NCBI GenBank assembly: GCA_031310005.1
Contig: CM062379.1
Span: 3,906,001 to 3,970,000, forward strand
Direction of reading: 5' to 3'
From: Dactylellina haptotyla
Lineage: Eukaryota > Ascomycota > Orbiliomycetes > Orbiliales > Orbiliaceae
DNA: 64,000 nucleotides
Shown: one piece after another, positions 45,402 through 58,100 of the stretch
Numbering within the stretch: the first letter of the stretch is position 1
Layout: each line of letters begins with the position of its first letter
Position numbers and translations under genes: made by a program
Notes under the pieces: model-generated
Told to the model about the DNA's origin: nothing
The model's database searches: none
Seen by the model: the letters and a program-made list of their open reading frames with translations, nothing else

Positions 45402-47602
45402 TTACCGGCAAAGAGCTTTGACGAAGACCCAGAGCCGTCTCGTCTTGCTCACTGTTGCCTGGTCTCCAATGGGCATCTCTCTGTTCCCATCCTTCTCTAG
45501 CAAAACTCTACCAATTTCGACATAGTTTTCCACAGCCCCCCTAATGCCCTTCCGAGCACCACAATGTTCGGGTAGCCTCTCGATCATTGCCTTATTCTCG
45601 TAGTATAGACTCATAGCAATATTTAAGAGTTTCTTTCTCAAAATTCTGATTTCTGGCTGATCCGGCTTTTTCACTACCATGGAGGGGGTGAGCTTATATT
45701 CAACTAGCCAAGCAGTTGGGAGATAGCACCGTCCCATAAGGGCATCTTTTGCGATATCTCGGGAGATATTGATATACTGAAGTGCTATACCCATATTAAC
45801 GCCGGCTTGAATAATATTTTCCCGCTCTTTTGTGGTAATATCAGACGAAGGCGAGTGATGAAAGACCAGATTCAGAAGTAGCTCCGCCACGGTTCCTGCA
45901 ACGCAGTATGCGTACCGTTCAAGGTCTCTTTCGGTTTTAATAGGAAATTTATCATCGGATAAGTCGGTGGAGTAGGCATTTTGGTTTGCCTTGTCAAGAG
46001 GTGGGAATTGTAAATCCATCTCGAATCCTTCTAAGAGTCCTTGTACGGGACGCAGGGGTAAGTTTTCAACTGGAAGTATTTCCAATGAAGCTGCCATTTC
46101 TTCTGGAAGATCATATAGCATCGAGATCGGTGCCTTCAAACTATCCCTCGACTGGAGAATACTCTTTTCGCAGGATTGATGTTGCCCAAATGTATTCGAA
46201 ACGGCTTGTGAAAGCCTGGAAAGAGCCTTCCGAGCTTCCTCAGAGGTCTCCGCTTCGTCAATAAGATCGTCTGCGTTGCGGCAAAAAGCATATCTATTGA
46301 ATTCTTAGTCTTGCAATTCTGAGATGAAGGTTAAAGGCCTATTCGAAACTTACAGTAACACTAAATCGATTCGTAGCCGGCCCTCAAATACGCTACTCGC
46401 AAGGGAAAAACTTCTACTTTTGCGTTGGAGTTTCACGATCGAGTCCCTTAGATCTAGAATACGTTTGGACGGATATTGTTTCACGGGTAGACTCAATCCG
46501 CTGATCATCAGAAAAAATGAGGGCCAGGAAGGAATCTCAAAGTTGAAAGTTTCCGGAAATCCGTTTATCACGGCGAGCGCGTGGTCGAACGCTAATTGTC
46601 CAAACGTTATAAGGATATTCGTTACGAGGAAAAACACCGCTTCCCTAAAACCTCGTTAATAACGAAGTACTGCTGAAGGGTATTTCTGAGTGTTCTAATC
46701 TTACTCGATATCGAGGTAGCCCCATAGTTTCAACTCAAAACTCTTCTCAGGGTTGATTACCCATGTTCCGTTTTTCAAAGCTAGCGTATCAACAAACCAA
46801 AGGTAAAAAGTAGGGAGGAATATTGGGATGAAGACGTTTCTGCGTGGTATTGAGAGAATGTATTGGAATGACAAGGACCACAGAAATAAGATTATTGGTC
46901 CTGCCCAGACTAAAATCAGACCCATGTAGGTCCCATGTCCACCCTTCTGAATCAATCGGCTACCAATGGCGATCAAAGCGATAACCAAGATGGCACCAAG
47001 TAAACCAAGTCTTCTCAAAGTTTTATAATCATTCCGGATTATATGCTTAGGTTTTTTCGGCTTCGCTTCTTCGATCGAGGGCGATGGAGGTGTAATAGGC
47101 AGAGTTGGCAAATACGCCGATGGCACAATCGACTTTGACATCAATATGCAGACGAGCGATGTGATATACGTCTGAACTACAAAGAAAAACAATTCTTCGA
47201 TTGGGATTTTCCAGTAGGTAAGCCCGATGACAGCGCGCTCGGGATAACCCCAGACGTTGTTTTTGAGAAGGTGCGAGTCCCATGGTATTGTCGCGGCTAC
47301 GGCTATCTATTTCGTTTTGATATAAATACCGGTACCACAACGGAAATTAACAGCGAGCTCTGAGAGACTTACAACTAACAAGTAAATAATTTTATAGTTA
47401 TCAACACCTGTTTTAAAGGGATAGGCAAGTCCTGTAAGACCCAGGGCGAGCGGTACCGTGTACTTCGCGTGGCTGAAATTGTTGCGAAATCCATGGTAAG
47501 TATCTGATATATACCATCGATTATGGGCTTTTGCGATTTCGACTAAAACCACGCAAATTTTTTTAGGACTACGAACACTAGAGAATAATCCAAACCCGCC
47601 AT
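45402..47602 (-). CDS. al-2: Bifunctional lycopene cyclase / phytoene synthase
   Basis: Fused fungal enzyme: the N-terminal membrane domain cyclises lycopene ends and the C-terminal domain condenses two GGPP to phytoene. Exons (minus): 47602-47577, 47472-47373, 47306-46705, 46644-46354 and 46293-45402, 636 residues. The N-terminal half carries AGLDYSLVHAKYTVP, IPWDSHLLKNNVWGYP, IPIEELFFFVVQTYITSL and the repeat-like second unit NGTWVINPEKSFELKLWGYLDIEEAVFF (only key residues: W-x-I-N-P and EEAVFF). The synthase domain shows SIVKLQRKSRSFSLAS, the Asp-rich YAFCRNADDLIDEAE, YCVAGTVAELLLNL and the second Asp motif ISRDIAKDALMGRCYLP. Intron 1 uses a GTTCGT donor. Same strand as the desaturase gene. 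Names: al-2 (Neurospora), carRA (Mucorales, Fusarium). Confidence 0.95.
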
Positions 47603-48669
47603 GATATATACCCGCTCTTCTAAGCGTTCGCTAAGCGGTGAGTTCTGTCGGTTGGAGCGAATACTGGCTGTAACCAAGTAGTGTTGTTATTGCGGATGTA
47701 TGGTTGCCCTTAACTGTCGAAATTATCGTCCCTGAATTAAATTTCCATAATTTTTATAATAAGGCTTGCAAACAAATTAATATAAAACTATACCTTAACG
47801 TTTTTAATAGCTTAAGAGCTGGGAAATCATAGAAGTCTCTGAAGAAGAATTCGGTTAGGGAGAGATATATATATTTTTTATGGAAAATAAGACATTTCAC
47901 TTTGCGGACAATAGCGGATGCAGCACGGCTTTTCAAAAACTCTCCTGCAGAAAGCAGACATATGCATGCATTATATATGATTTTTACTGCTAAAGATTCT
48001 GTAAGAATCCCTGAAGCGCAAAGCAGCTTCAGGGAAAACTCGCTGTCCAACCGGAGCTTAATTTTTTATTATTAAAACAAAGGTTGAAAACGAGGGGCTA
48101 TGAGAAAGAGCCCATGCATATATGCTTATGCAGTGGATGAGGCATCGCCATCTTAATTTGAAGAATATATGACGCGATGACTTTTGCTTCTTTCGTAATG
48201 GATACGCCCCCACCGGGATGCTACCGGGTCTAACGAGTTTTCGAGCTCGATTCTCGGGCGCTGCAGGTCCCATGTGCATTTTGACTGCAGATCGTAAACA
48301 TCGTGGCGAGTGCTTGTGGCACGACACGGATTTAACCAGTTTAGGGCCCATTCCCTTTTGAGGATGCAACACACAAAATGCAACGTGGTTCCTTGGTCGT
48401 CATGGTAGATAGACTACAAGAGGGAAAAAGTTAGGGCACTAGAGCCCGAGCTCAGATAATCCATAGACGCCTACAAAATCACTTGCAACTTTCTCTCATA
48501 GTTCTCTTTTTACGTTGCGTCAATGTCACCGTGACCTCAACCTCTTAATATAAACAACTATCATTTATCCTAGTTTCATCTGTCTATATTGCCAGACAGT
48601 GCATCAAAAGCAATCATAACTATCTTGTCTTCTCCATTTACTAATTAGGTTTGAATTCTGTGATCAGTC
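47603..48669. other. Divergent intergenic region
   Basis: Shared upstream region of the cyclase/synthase gene (minus) and the orphan gene at 48670 (plus). AT-rich at 47740-48060. No coding region is supported; 48058-48383 has two overlapping minus-strand open frames without motif. Confidence 0.5.
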
Positions 48670-51469
48670 ATGCCTCTTCCTCCACCTCGCCCACCGCCTC
48701 CTCCTCCTCCCGCCGTTCGTTTTACGAAAACCTTCCAATCAATTACCTTTGACGGTAATAATCACATCCGTGGTATACCTCAACAAGCAGTTGTTCTTCA
48801 AGTGAAAAGAGGGGGCCTTATCGACATTAATTTTCCTGCTCCCCAACTACGAAAGACCGTGCAATTCTGGATTATATCCAAATACACTACGATGTATTGG
48901 TCCGAAAGTTCAAATTCAATTATCTGGCTTATCAATAAGAAGGGCTTGGTCGATGGCTTTCCAAAAGTAAGCCCTAGATCCCCATACGTGTAGACTGTAA
49001 ATGATGCTACCAAATCGTTGCCCAATTTCTATACAACTATTGAATTTATCATCCTGCTGGGCATCATCTTATGGCTTGTCTGATGAATGACTCGCTGATC
49101 TGAAAAAACACAAAAAACATAGATATTTTCACGTACTGAGTTTGGGGATAGCATGTGGCAACCTGTTTCCGGACCAATCATCGATAAAGCAGTTGAAGCT
49201 CTGATTGGAACAAAGAAATTCGGGATGAGCCATGTGTTCGCATTGAAGGGCACCCCATGTATTGGGGACTCTGGGAGCAAGGACATCCGTCGATTTATCA
49301 CACATACACGATGGCAAAATATAAATGACCCTGAACTACAGCTAGCCTGCAGAGAGGTCCTAAAAGAAACTGGAATGAACTTTGATTTTGTAAGTACCAA
49401 CCGCTAAAGTTCTAGTCCGTTCAATTCCTCTACATATGGAAGCGGAGCGACGTGTTGCATGTCGCATCTTTATATTCCCTCGCGCGCATCTCTTCTGTCT
49501 TCAAAATGTGGTTTACGCCCTCTTCCATTAATTCCTCCTAGTCTTGTACCAATTCATCTTTTCCGTTTACTATACTGCTGCCACAATTCGGTCGATCGTT
49601 GCGCTCAAACCAACCAGTCAATTTTCATCCCAAAGAACCTGGTGTTTGGCGCTTCAGTCTCTCGACATCTCTCAATATGGTTATATAAATCTTCATTTCC
49701 TCTTCATCTAATACTTCATCTTCACGTGCTAACACTTTATGGTTCGATAGTACTTCCCCCATGCACGCAAGGAAGCAGGGCTGAAGAGAGATATTCAACC
49801 TCTCGTTCTCCCAAGGCCACCACCGCCACTATCATATCGCCAGGGGTTTTGCCCAGCCAAGATAGTATACGAGCCCATTAGAATCGAACAGTTAGTCAGA
49901 CTAGATGGGGGAGAAAGTCGAGGATGGTCCGATTTGTCCACCCAGAATGCTCTGAGCGGACTTTCCAGTGAAACTGGACAACATCTCCCGGGTTCAATTG
50001 ATAGGAATGAAGAGTCTACCCAGGTTGTTCAATTGGGCTCTGGAAAAGGACCAGGACCTTTGGCCACGACTCCAGACCAAGCTGTTCTAAGCCCTGTTCT
50101 TCCTTGCGGTCAGATGCCTCAAGATTCTACGAATGCACTTGAAGGATCGGGTGTCGCCCCCAAGCCTAGATCGAATCTTTCGGTCGGTACTCCTCAAGGA
50201 CCAGCTTTGGGCGCTATATACAAATACAGCGACAAGGACACTCCCAAATTAATGTCCCAATACCAAGCCTCACCACAAAGAGCTGACCAAGCAACTTTTG
50301 CTTCTAATGTAAAGAATCCGGCGACTACTCAGGGTTTTGCCCTTTCGGAGAAATTTGAGGGACGGAAGCTAGAAACTCAAGGTTTAATGCCCGTTGAGCT
50401 CGGGGGGCACAATGGTAGCGTCATATCGGGCGCGGTGCAGGGCTACAATGTTACCAGTCAGTCACAGAAGTACAACCAGACCAAGAATGAGAGTGGATTT
50501 GAGAGTTTGCCTTTTGAGACAGTCTCATTGAATCCCCAAAAATATGGCGATCGAGAGATGGTACCAGGGCAGCTTTTACAGCATATGGCACGAGAGCAAG
50601 CACAGGTTGGAGTCAATCAACTTTTAGAGGGGATGAACAATGAAAATATTAAGAAGGTTGTGCGAATTCAGAAACTTGCGCCTTCGTCAGCAACTGGAAA
50701 TCTTGGAACCGGCGAGAAATTGATCAACCAGCCCAAAAGCGTTGCGGCTCTTAGTGCCGTTCCCCGGATCGACAAGCCTTTGGACAATGCAGGCGGGAAT
50801 GTCGCTCAGAAACAGAGCCTTTCCACCCTCAACACTAAGAAGGCAGTGGAAGGGGCAGCAGCAGCAGCAGGAGGAGGAGGAGGAGGAGGAGGAGGAGGAG
50901 GAGACACCGAGACTGGGACTGAGAGCAGCAGTTTGATGGAATCCAACAAGGGGAGAAGACACCTCCAACCCATTCTTCAGAAAGGTATGTTAGAATCTAC
51001 CGTAATATCTTAGCGATCTTAACTGACGCATTTAGGAACAGAAGAGCATGAAGCAAAAAGAGATGCCGTTCCCCAAGGCAAGGGAGCGCCCGCATTGTCC
51101 ATTGATTTGCAGACTCAAACTATACCTACTGAGGTAATATTGCCTCAGGAGCATTTTGATACTGGTGCTGCGGGTCTGGGCAGCCCACGGGATCTTACCC
51201 CCAAAATCGATCCCTTCGCAGAGCTCTTTAAAGAGTTCAAAAGCTTCACTTTTCCAAAAATGGTCCAAAGAGACAAGCGGGGAGGAGCGGACGCCCCGCC
51301 TGGCCCCCAAAAGACAGTTGAGGGCCAGTCCCCAATGGAAGACTCTAGAAAGTTAGAACATCCACCAAAATATCACGGATCTCAAGCGACCGCTCTTAAT
51401 GAAGAGCAGTCGAAGCCATCTATGGACCTTTGGGGAGACCTTAAGGCTTGGACGGATGGATCCAAGTGA
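48670..51469 (+). CDS. Orphan protein with N-terminal polyproline and Ala/Gly homopolymer runs
   Basis: Not recognised. Four exons in one consistent frame: 48670-48966, 49123-49389, 49751-50984 and 51036-51469, 743 residues. Evidence for a real gene: each intron has GT..AG ends, every join preserves phase, and the long exon 3 (1,234 bp) is stop-free. The protein opens with MPLPPPRPPPPPPP. Residues 15-190 look folded (FQSITFDGNNHIRGIPQQAV, WIISKYTTMYWSESSNSIIW). A second proline patch (PRPPPPLSY) follows, then about 500 disordered residues rich in Gly, Gln and Ser, with A5G11 at about residues 567-582. No signal peptide, membrane helix or catalytic motif is seen. Intron 2 is long (361 bp), so the split into two genes near 49400-49750 remains possible. 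Confidence 0.6.
50859..50902 (+). repeat. Trinucleotide repeat inside the orphan gene (GCA then GGA)
   Basis: Consecutive GCA and GGA triplets encoding Ala and Gly runs in exon 3. Likely length-variable between strains. Confidence 0.9.
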
Positions 51470-53779
51470 CCTTAATTCAATCCAAGACAGAAACCTTAAC
51501 CGATTAGCGGTCCACTTCGGAAAGAAATATAATTAAAATATTGTTCTTACTAAAATACAAAATGTCTGTTTGTCGTTAAACTGGGAAAGAAAGATCGGAT
51601 GCGATACGCAGCCCGCGACTTCCCGTTCGCGGATGGTTCTTCCCTTTACCCGACGCATTATAGTTTAGGTAAGCTTAATAGATCGCGACTACCAATTATG
51701 TATCTAGATCCTCTTTGAGCCATATTTTCCATAGATTTAGCAAAGATACTTCTTACCTCTAGTGGAGTAGACGCCAACGAATTTAGTTTGAACAATAGTG
51801 ATATCGTGATGAAAAACATGAACACTGTTGTGTTGACCTCAAAAATCCAACAGACTGTCCTCATCTTGCAAGATCTTGGAAATCAAACAGGGTTTTGAAG
51901 CTTGAAGGCAGCTTGGGCCTTCCAAAAAAATGGAGGGGAACGATAAGGTACCTGAATCTACTTAGGTACTAATAGCCAATGCGATATCAGTGTATCCCAT
52001 TATTATCCGGCGCTACTTACTTCCGGACTAAGTTGTACCTCGAGTACAATTACTCGAACCAATCAAATCCTCCACGCTGATGCGGCAGCAAATCTTCGCT
52101 CAAATACGAACCTGGTCAGATGATCATCTGACCTAGATCTAAAAAGAACAAAAACCCTTGGAAGCAAAACGAATGTCAAAGAATGTTGAGGGACAGGAGA
52201 CAGGGATGATATGCAGAGGAAAAGAGGGAAATTTTCTCGACGCATGGGCGTCTTCCATGGAAAGGGAGTACTGATGAGTCAAGTTGAAGGTTCTTGCTAG
52301 TTAGAAAACATGAGAGAAACATGAGGTTTAGTCGGTCGTAAATAATGTTAGTTACCGAGGGTATTAAGTTACATTCACAATCCATTACAATCTTGGATTT
52401 TCTAATGCACGCTGCAATGCTGCAGACTGCAGTGTAATTACATATACATAATACGCTAAGACCAAATTCTGCATGTCGCATGGACTCCATCTTTTCTGTC
52501 AACGGTCATCTGGTATTGGTCGCATGGGAGCAGAAAGAGGAGAAGAAAGAAGGTTCAAGGGAGATATGAAGATGCGGGGCATGCGTTTGAAAAGTTCGAA
52601 TTTGGAGATAAGGTACTTGAAGACTTCTATTGATACACTAACTATTGTCGCGCGATATCCGACTGCTAGACTTGTTTCTGAAAAGCGGACTGGTAAGTTT
52701 TTTCTTCTAGTCTCTCTTATTCTTAGAATGGGAGGTTTTATATTGCCATGGTGTCATCATGAAGTTATGTCATCGGAGTTCTTGGTTGCTTTTGTGGTTA
52801 GCAGATGGCCTCATCACAAGGGTCCGAGGTGGGCGGAGAGCAGGATCGTAGATGAGGCCATTTGTGGTATAGTCCTAAAGTACCTCTCGTGCTCACCACC
52901 CCTGGAATGATCACAAGCCAGGAGCAATCCGTCACGGCGTAGAATGTCATTCCTTGCGGGTTCCCAAGAACCTGGTAAACTGACACTACCGTCGGGGAAA
53001 AAGATATTTCCGTAATGAATTCAATTGAGGTCTTGAAAATTCAGGATATCTCGCACGCTATTGTCATTTATGAACAAAAATCCACTTGAAAATGGTATTT
53101 AAAATATACGCACACAAGAGAAATAAACCGAAAACTATTGATTGGCAAGATAAAGCAAAATCTAACAAATGAAACCTTGTTCTGTAAAAGTTGTGTAGAC
53201 ACCATAGACTCCAGCAATATATCATGAACGCCACACATGGTTCAAAAGCGATCAAACCCCTCAAACATAGCTACAGGTATAAATAACCCTTGAAACAAAA
53301 AAAAGGAATCGCACAGAATAATAAGGAAAGATCCTATCGCTTCAAAACGCCAGCGCATCTAGTTATAAAGCGAGAATGACAGGGAAAGGAGAGAGCAGAC
53401 CAATAACCTGAAAGGTACCCTTTAAACAAGTATGAGTCCAAACGCCAATCGCAACCAAAGAAAGGACAATAAACATGAAGCCTCAGGTAATATGTAAGAG
53501 TTAATACAGCGTGTAGAAAGATTATGTTCGGAAGGAAAAAAAAAGACGATAACGGGAGTTAGGTGGTCTCGCGGGAGTTAGCCATGCTGTGCGTCGCTGA
53601 TATGAAATAGAGCCAAGTTGCCTTGAGTCAGGTTCTTAAGGTATTGTAATGTCAGCCGTTGAATTTGGTCATTAAAGCCATTATCAGTCATCAAAAAATG
53701 AATGGTCGGATTCTGTTGAAAGTAAATCGTTTCGTAGGGTCTGTAGCGACAGATCTGTTTCGATGATACGGTGTCGCAA
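51470..53779. other. Convergent intergenic, about 2.3 kb
   Basis: 3' flanks of the orphan gene and of the F-box-like gene. A plus-strand open frame of 145 codons (52473-52910) begins with ATG and carries possible splice sites near 52692, but shows no motif. I do not annotate it as a gene. The rest is AT-rich without features. Confidence 0.5.
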
Positions 53780-55171
53780 TTAGTAGAGGTAAAGTTCATC
53801 AAGTTTGAGTCGGACCCCCCAACGTTCGAGAACACCGATGCGATCTTTGAGATAGCTCGGGACTTCTACTTTCCACCATTTGGTTCCGCGGCCGCTCCAA
53901 ACGCCGTCTGAATTTAATCTCTTTTCGCCCTTGCGCTTAGATGGTGGACTGCTCGAATATGCAATACATTTAACAAGAGAGTTCGAGACAGAGATGTATT
54001 CCTCATTCTTGCCGAGAGACCCAAAAGTCAACGTCTGAAGCCTCTCTGGAAGCTTCGGAAGAAAATGGACAAGATCGGCCCAGGTACTCTCGGGCGGAAT
54101 GTTAGCGGTGCGGCTGGGGTTCATATTAACGTGGAGGCGAAGATGCTTCAATCTCCGCAATGGGAGGAAGAATGAAACGGTCCGTTCCTGCAGATAATAA
54201 TATTAGCATTCTGGATCTCACCGCGGAAAATTAGCCGCCAGGTTCACTTACCAATCCATCGGAGTTCCACTGAGAATGGAATGAGACCGGGCTTTCGATA
54301 GTGACGTCTTCTAATTTGGGAAAGTTGTTGGCGATATATTTGCACATGCGTGAGTCAACACTCATAGCATCGCCAATGTGGAGGCGCCGTAGACTGTACG
54401 GGTCTATCCTGAAGTGCTGTAGGATATCCAAGTCCGTGCCATAACTCGAGATAAGATCAAAGCTAATTGGTGAGAAGTTATATTTCATAACCCAGGTACG
54501 GAATCTCTTTGGCATTTGAACCCGTAGGTGCTGGATGTGCTTGGTTAATCCCGGCTCCCTAGAGTGTTACAAAAAAGACGTGGTCAATCGCAGAACTTTA
54601 TTTCGTCCTATTTTATTCGTTGAAGAAGGGCCAAAGAAGGGGAGGGGGCAATTAGGAGATTCACGTACAGCATTAACGTTTCTCTGATCAGAGATTCGTT
54701 CTGAGGATGTATTTCCAGACGCTCGTACAATAAGGGTGTAACAATCCGGTGAAATCTCTTGGACACGAGAGCGATGTTGAGCAAAGTGTTCCTACCGGAT
54801 ACGAATCTGCTCCGACCTTTCCTGTCGTAGTATAGGGTATCTTGTCCCGCGTATCGGACGATTTTTGCCAGTACATCGTCGGGTAAAGCTTTCATCGTCT
54901 TACGAGTCCGCCTTCGAACGTACTGCGAGCCACTGGACGACTTGCCCTGGCTTTTGGAGTAATGAAGACTTGGGCCGTGGTGATAGGCGTGATGGTATGA
55001 ACTGTTATTTTGTGAATTTGAGTACGAGCCGTTGCTGTACGAAGGTTGGGCCTGCGACGGATATTGTGCACCATAGACAGGTACATGACTGGTGCTTGGA
55101 ACCTTGTGTCGTACTTGTGCACCGTACACCGTCGCTGGAACGTAATTTGCGTCCCACGGTCTCTCCAACAT
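53780..55171 (-). CDS. F-box-like protein
   Basis: Probable substrate adaptor of an SCF-type ubiquitin ligase. Exons (minus): 55171-54669, 54558-54252 and 54187-53780, 405 residues. Intron 1 uses the donor GTACGT, which alone keeps phase and gives LEPGLTKHIQHLRVQ. The N-terminal 90 residues are Tyr/Ser/Gln/Asn/His-rich and disordered. An F-box-like segment follows (KALPDDVLAKIVRYAG .. LLNIALVSKRFHRIVTPLLYERLEI). The remainder has leucine-rich, LRR-like spacing (SLRRLHIGDAM, LEDVTIES, LRRLKHLRLHV, RLQTLTFGSLG). The target is unknown. The start was taken at the first ATG of the frame; part of the region to 55551 could be leader. Confidence 0.78.
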
Positions 55172-58100
55172 GTCCGCCGAAGTCCTTTTTCCAAAGGCTG
55201 TTCTATCCCCAGTCGGTTGGTATTGGGAGGCTTTAATCTGCTTTTGGGCACTCGATGCTTGCGCGGACGGAAATGTGTTGAGCTGTGGGAAACGAGGTCG
55301 AGGTCCCTAGTAAATAAGTGGTAATCGAGCGGCGATGTCCCCGGCCCCGGACGAAAGAAAACCCCGCCTCCAAGATAAATAAGAAATACTACGCTGCTGG
55401 AAAAGAAAGGCCCTTTAAAATCCAGCCGTCGATGTCTAAGAAAGAAAGGAAAAAGGGCACAAGCAGGCTGTTTTAAATAAAGGGTTCCAGGCCTACGTCC
55501 GCCTTTTACTGTGAGTCTTTCTATTATCTGTCTTGAAACGTCTGGTCCCACAAAGCGGCTTGGGGCTCGGGAATGTTCGACTGAAACGACGATGGTTCTT
55601 TATGACCTGAGCTGCCGTTGGTTTGTGGAAAAGAGGATGGCTGAAGGGCAGTCGACCAGCCCAGGCGAATAGAGGAGCGTTCCAGGGCCTGATTCAACAA
55701 ATGGTGCGACGACGACGACAAGAACCAAGAAGCGCAGACTGAGGTCGGAGGCTTATGTCAGGAATGCTGATAGCTTCGCTAGCTGATGATCGGATGAAAA
55801 TTTAACAATAAAAAATAAAAAATAGGGAAAAAAGGGCCGGAAGCGACGAGGCCTTTGGATATATAATAAAAGCAAGGTACCGATTTGCACGAGTCTTCCC
55901 ATGCGACCCAGTGTCTTTAAGAGTGTGGTAATATGCTTCTCTCTAAGCCTGTCGGGGAGCGGGATGTCTTCCTCCTGCTCTTTACTTTTTTCAGTCCCCC
56001 TCCACTCCACTCCACTAACTTTAGTTGACAAGAGCCAGGTGCGCCTGTGAAAGAGGATAGGAGGACCTGATGGCTAGTTACTTGTGAGGCACCAAAAGCT
56101 AAATCAGGTCGCACACCACACCCTCCGGGCTTCTTGAGGGGGGGTGGTCGTTTCTGGGATTCCTTCTCTGAAGTTTGTTAATTAATTCTTTTTTTTTGTC
56201 CGACCTCACCATGCATATGCAGTCAGTCTATCACACACCCCGTCCGAACCTTCGTCATGTTCTAAAATGTCGGATTCTGGAAGAGGGGGGTGGTACTTTG
56301 AGGTTCAACAAAGACCACCTCAAACCAAACACTTGACGATTACGACGATAGTCAAGTCGGCCACCCCAAGCTGGGAATGCGTCGGGAGGAGCTGGGCTCT
56401 GCTGAGTTCTGTGCCAGAGGGCACTCCGAAGGGGGGAATTTGCGACAAACAAAGAAAAGCAAAAGTGAGCAGTGAGCAGGCGAAGCAGGGCCGGTCCGAT
56501 AAAAGAGGAACCTGCGAAAAGAAGCCGAGCTTTTAGCTGGGAGGAGGGGTAATTCCCAAGTTGAAAGGTATATTTTCAAGACGATAAAAATTCAAAATAG
56601 GAGCATGGATGAGGAAGCCACGGGTGATTATGGTGATCTTCCCATGTCATGAATACCACTTTTGCGATAGTAGGTGCAATCCAGAACCAAAAGACACATC
56701 TTATCGAAAGATCATTCATCAGTGGGAATGTTGGCGGCTTTTTTCTTTCGAAATTCGAAAGCGGAGCTGTGTTCGCGAACAATAGACAAGGGTCTGTTCA
56801 TGCGATCGAGTAAGAAAACGAGCGCTCTCCCTGGCTCAACGGAACTCTACAAGCGCATCTGAGGAACGTTCTTAGAGACGGGACAAAGTGGAGTCTCCTC
56901 TAGGCGGATTCTGTCTGAGATTTCTACTGTCTCGAGTTCACGGCCCCATTCCCACGCAATGGTCATGTATGTTGATGTACATGTACGTACTGTTCTTCCT
57001 GTACATGCAACCAGACGATCGCACATTAAGCGATCCCGTCCGTTGCACATATGCTCTAACACCAGAATGGAATCGAAAAGGCGCAGTTCTGCACCTCCCC
57101 AGCCTTAGACAGGGCCCTAGCTTCTGTCTCTCTCATTAAAGCTCAAGGCGCTGCATTTCGCGGATAAATCAGACCTTATCGATTAGGCGTAACAGTGTAA
57201 ACGAAAGCTTTTATAAGGGCCGTCAGATACTCACTTTAGTTTCCCGTGCGATCGCCTCGAGATTGCTACGATGCTGACTGTCATATGCATCGGCGGCGAG
57301 AGGTGCCCATCAATCCTAAGCTGATCTGAGACCCAAAGCTTAGAAGACCTCGGACGAGGGGCTGGCCGGCACAGATTTGAAAGCAACCCGTCTGGAGGAG
57401 GTCATTGCTGGGAATAGAATACGGCGCAACAAATAAGAAGCCAGGAAATGCACTTTTCCCTGTCAAAAAGTGGGCGCCTACTTTGGACAGTAGACGAATC
57501 AGATAAAAAGAGTTGCTGAGACCCAATAGCGTTGACAGAAGCCCTCAACTTCGCTAAGCCCAACTTGCAAGCTTAGTGGATACCATGTACGGGAAGGACC
57601 ACGGTACTCAGTCCATAGAAAAGCCTGCAAACTCTCGGGTAGGGAAGCACCTTTCGCATGGTCCGGGCGAACTAGCCTACGGGTATGCTGATTATCTACC
57701 GACCGCACCTATTCATGCAAGACGGGGCTTATGACCCTATTGCATGAGCTTTGAAGAGTAAAGGGAGGTGCTTGGTATACCCAATAGAATGAATCATATT
57801 CAATGGGTAAGCAGCCTCTTTTCCCCCTTAGCTCACTCCGTAACCGCACCTGATGAAGTCTCATTAACACTTTTAGTGCACTTTTCACTATCGATAACGG
57901 CCTCGAGGCACGCAAGGCGCAAAGTCGCGACATTGTCATCTTTTTTTCCAAAAATCCTTGCACGGGTCGCACTATTTTCTGTTTTATTTTCTATTTTATA
58001 AAATGGGTGTCCGCATTGAAAATCCATATCTTTGTCACGTTATTTCAGAAAATAATTAGAGAGCTGCAAGGCAGCAGGCATTACCTTGAATTCCGAGTCA

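Noticed and set aside
52473-52910. 145-codon plus-strand open frame with ATG
   Set aside because: Unbiased residue content, no motif and no consistent splice extension; listed only in the spacer description.
53578-53835. 85-codon minus frame overlapping the 3' end of the F-box gene
   Set aside because: Out of frame with the spliced gene, whose own stop is at 53780; a shadow frame and 3' flank.
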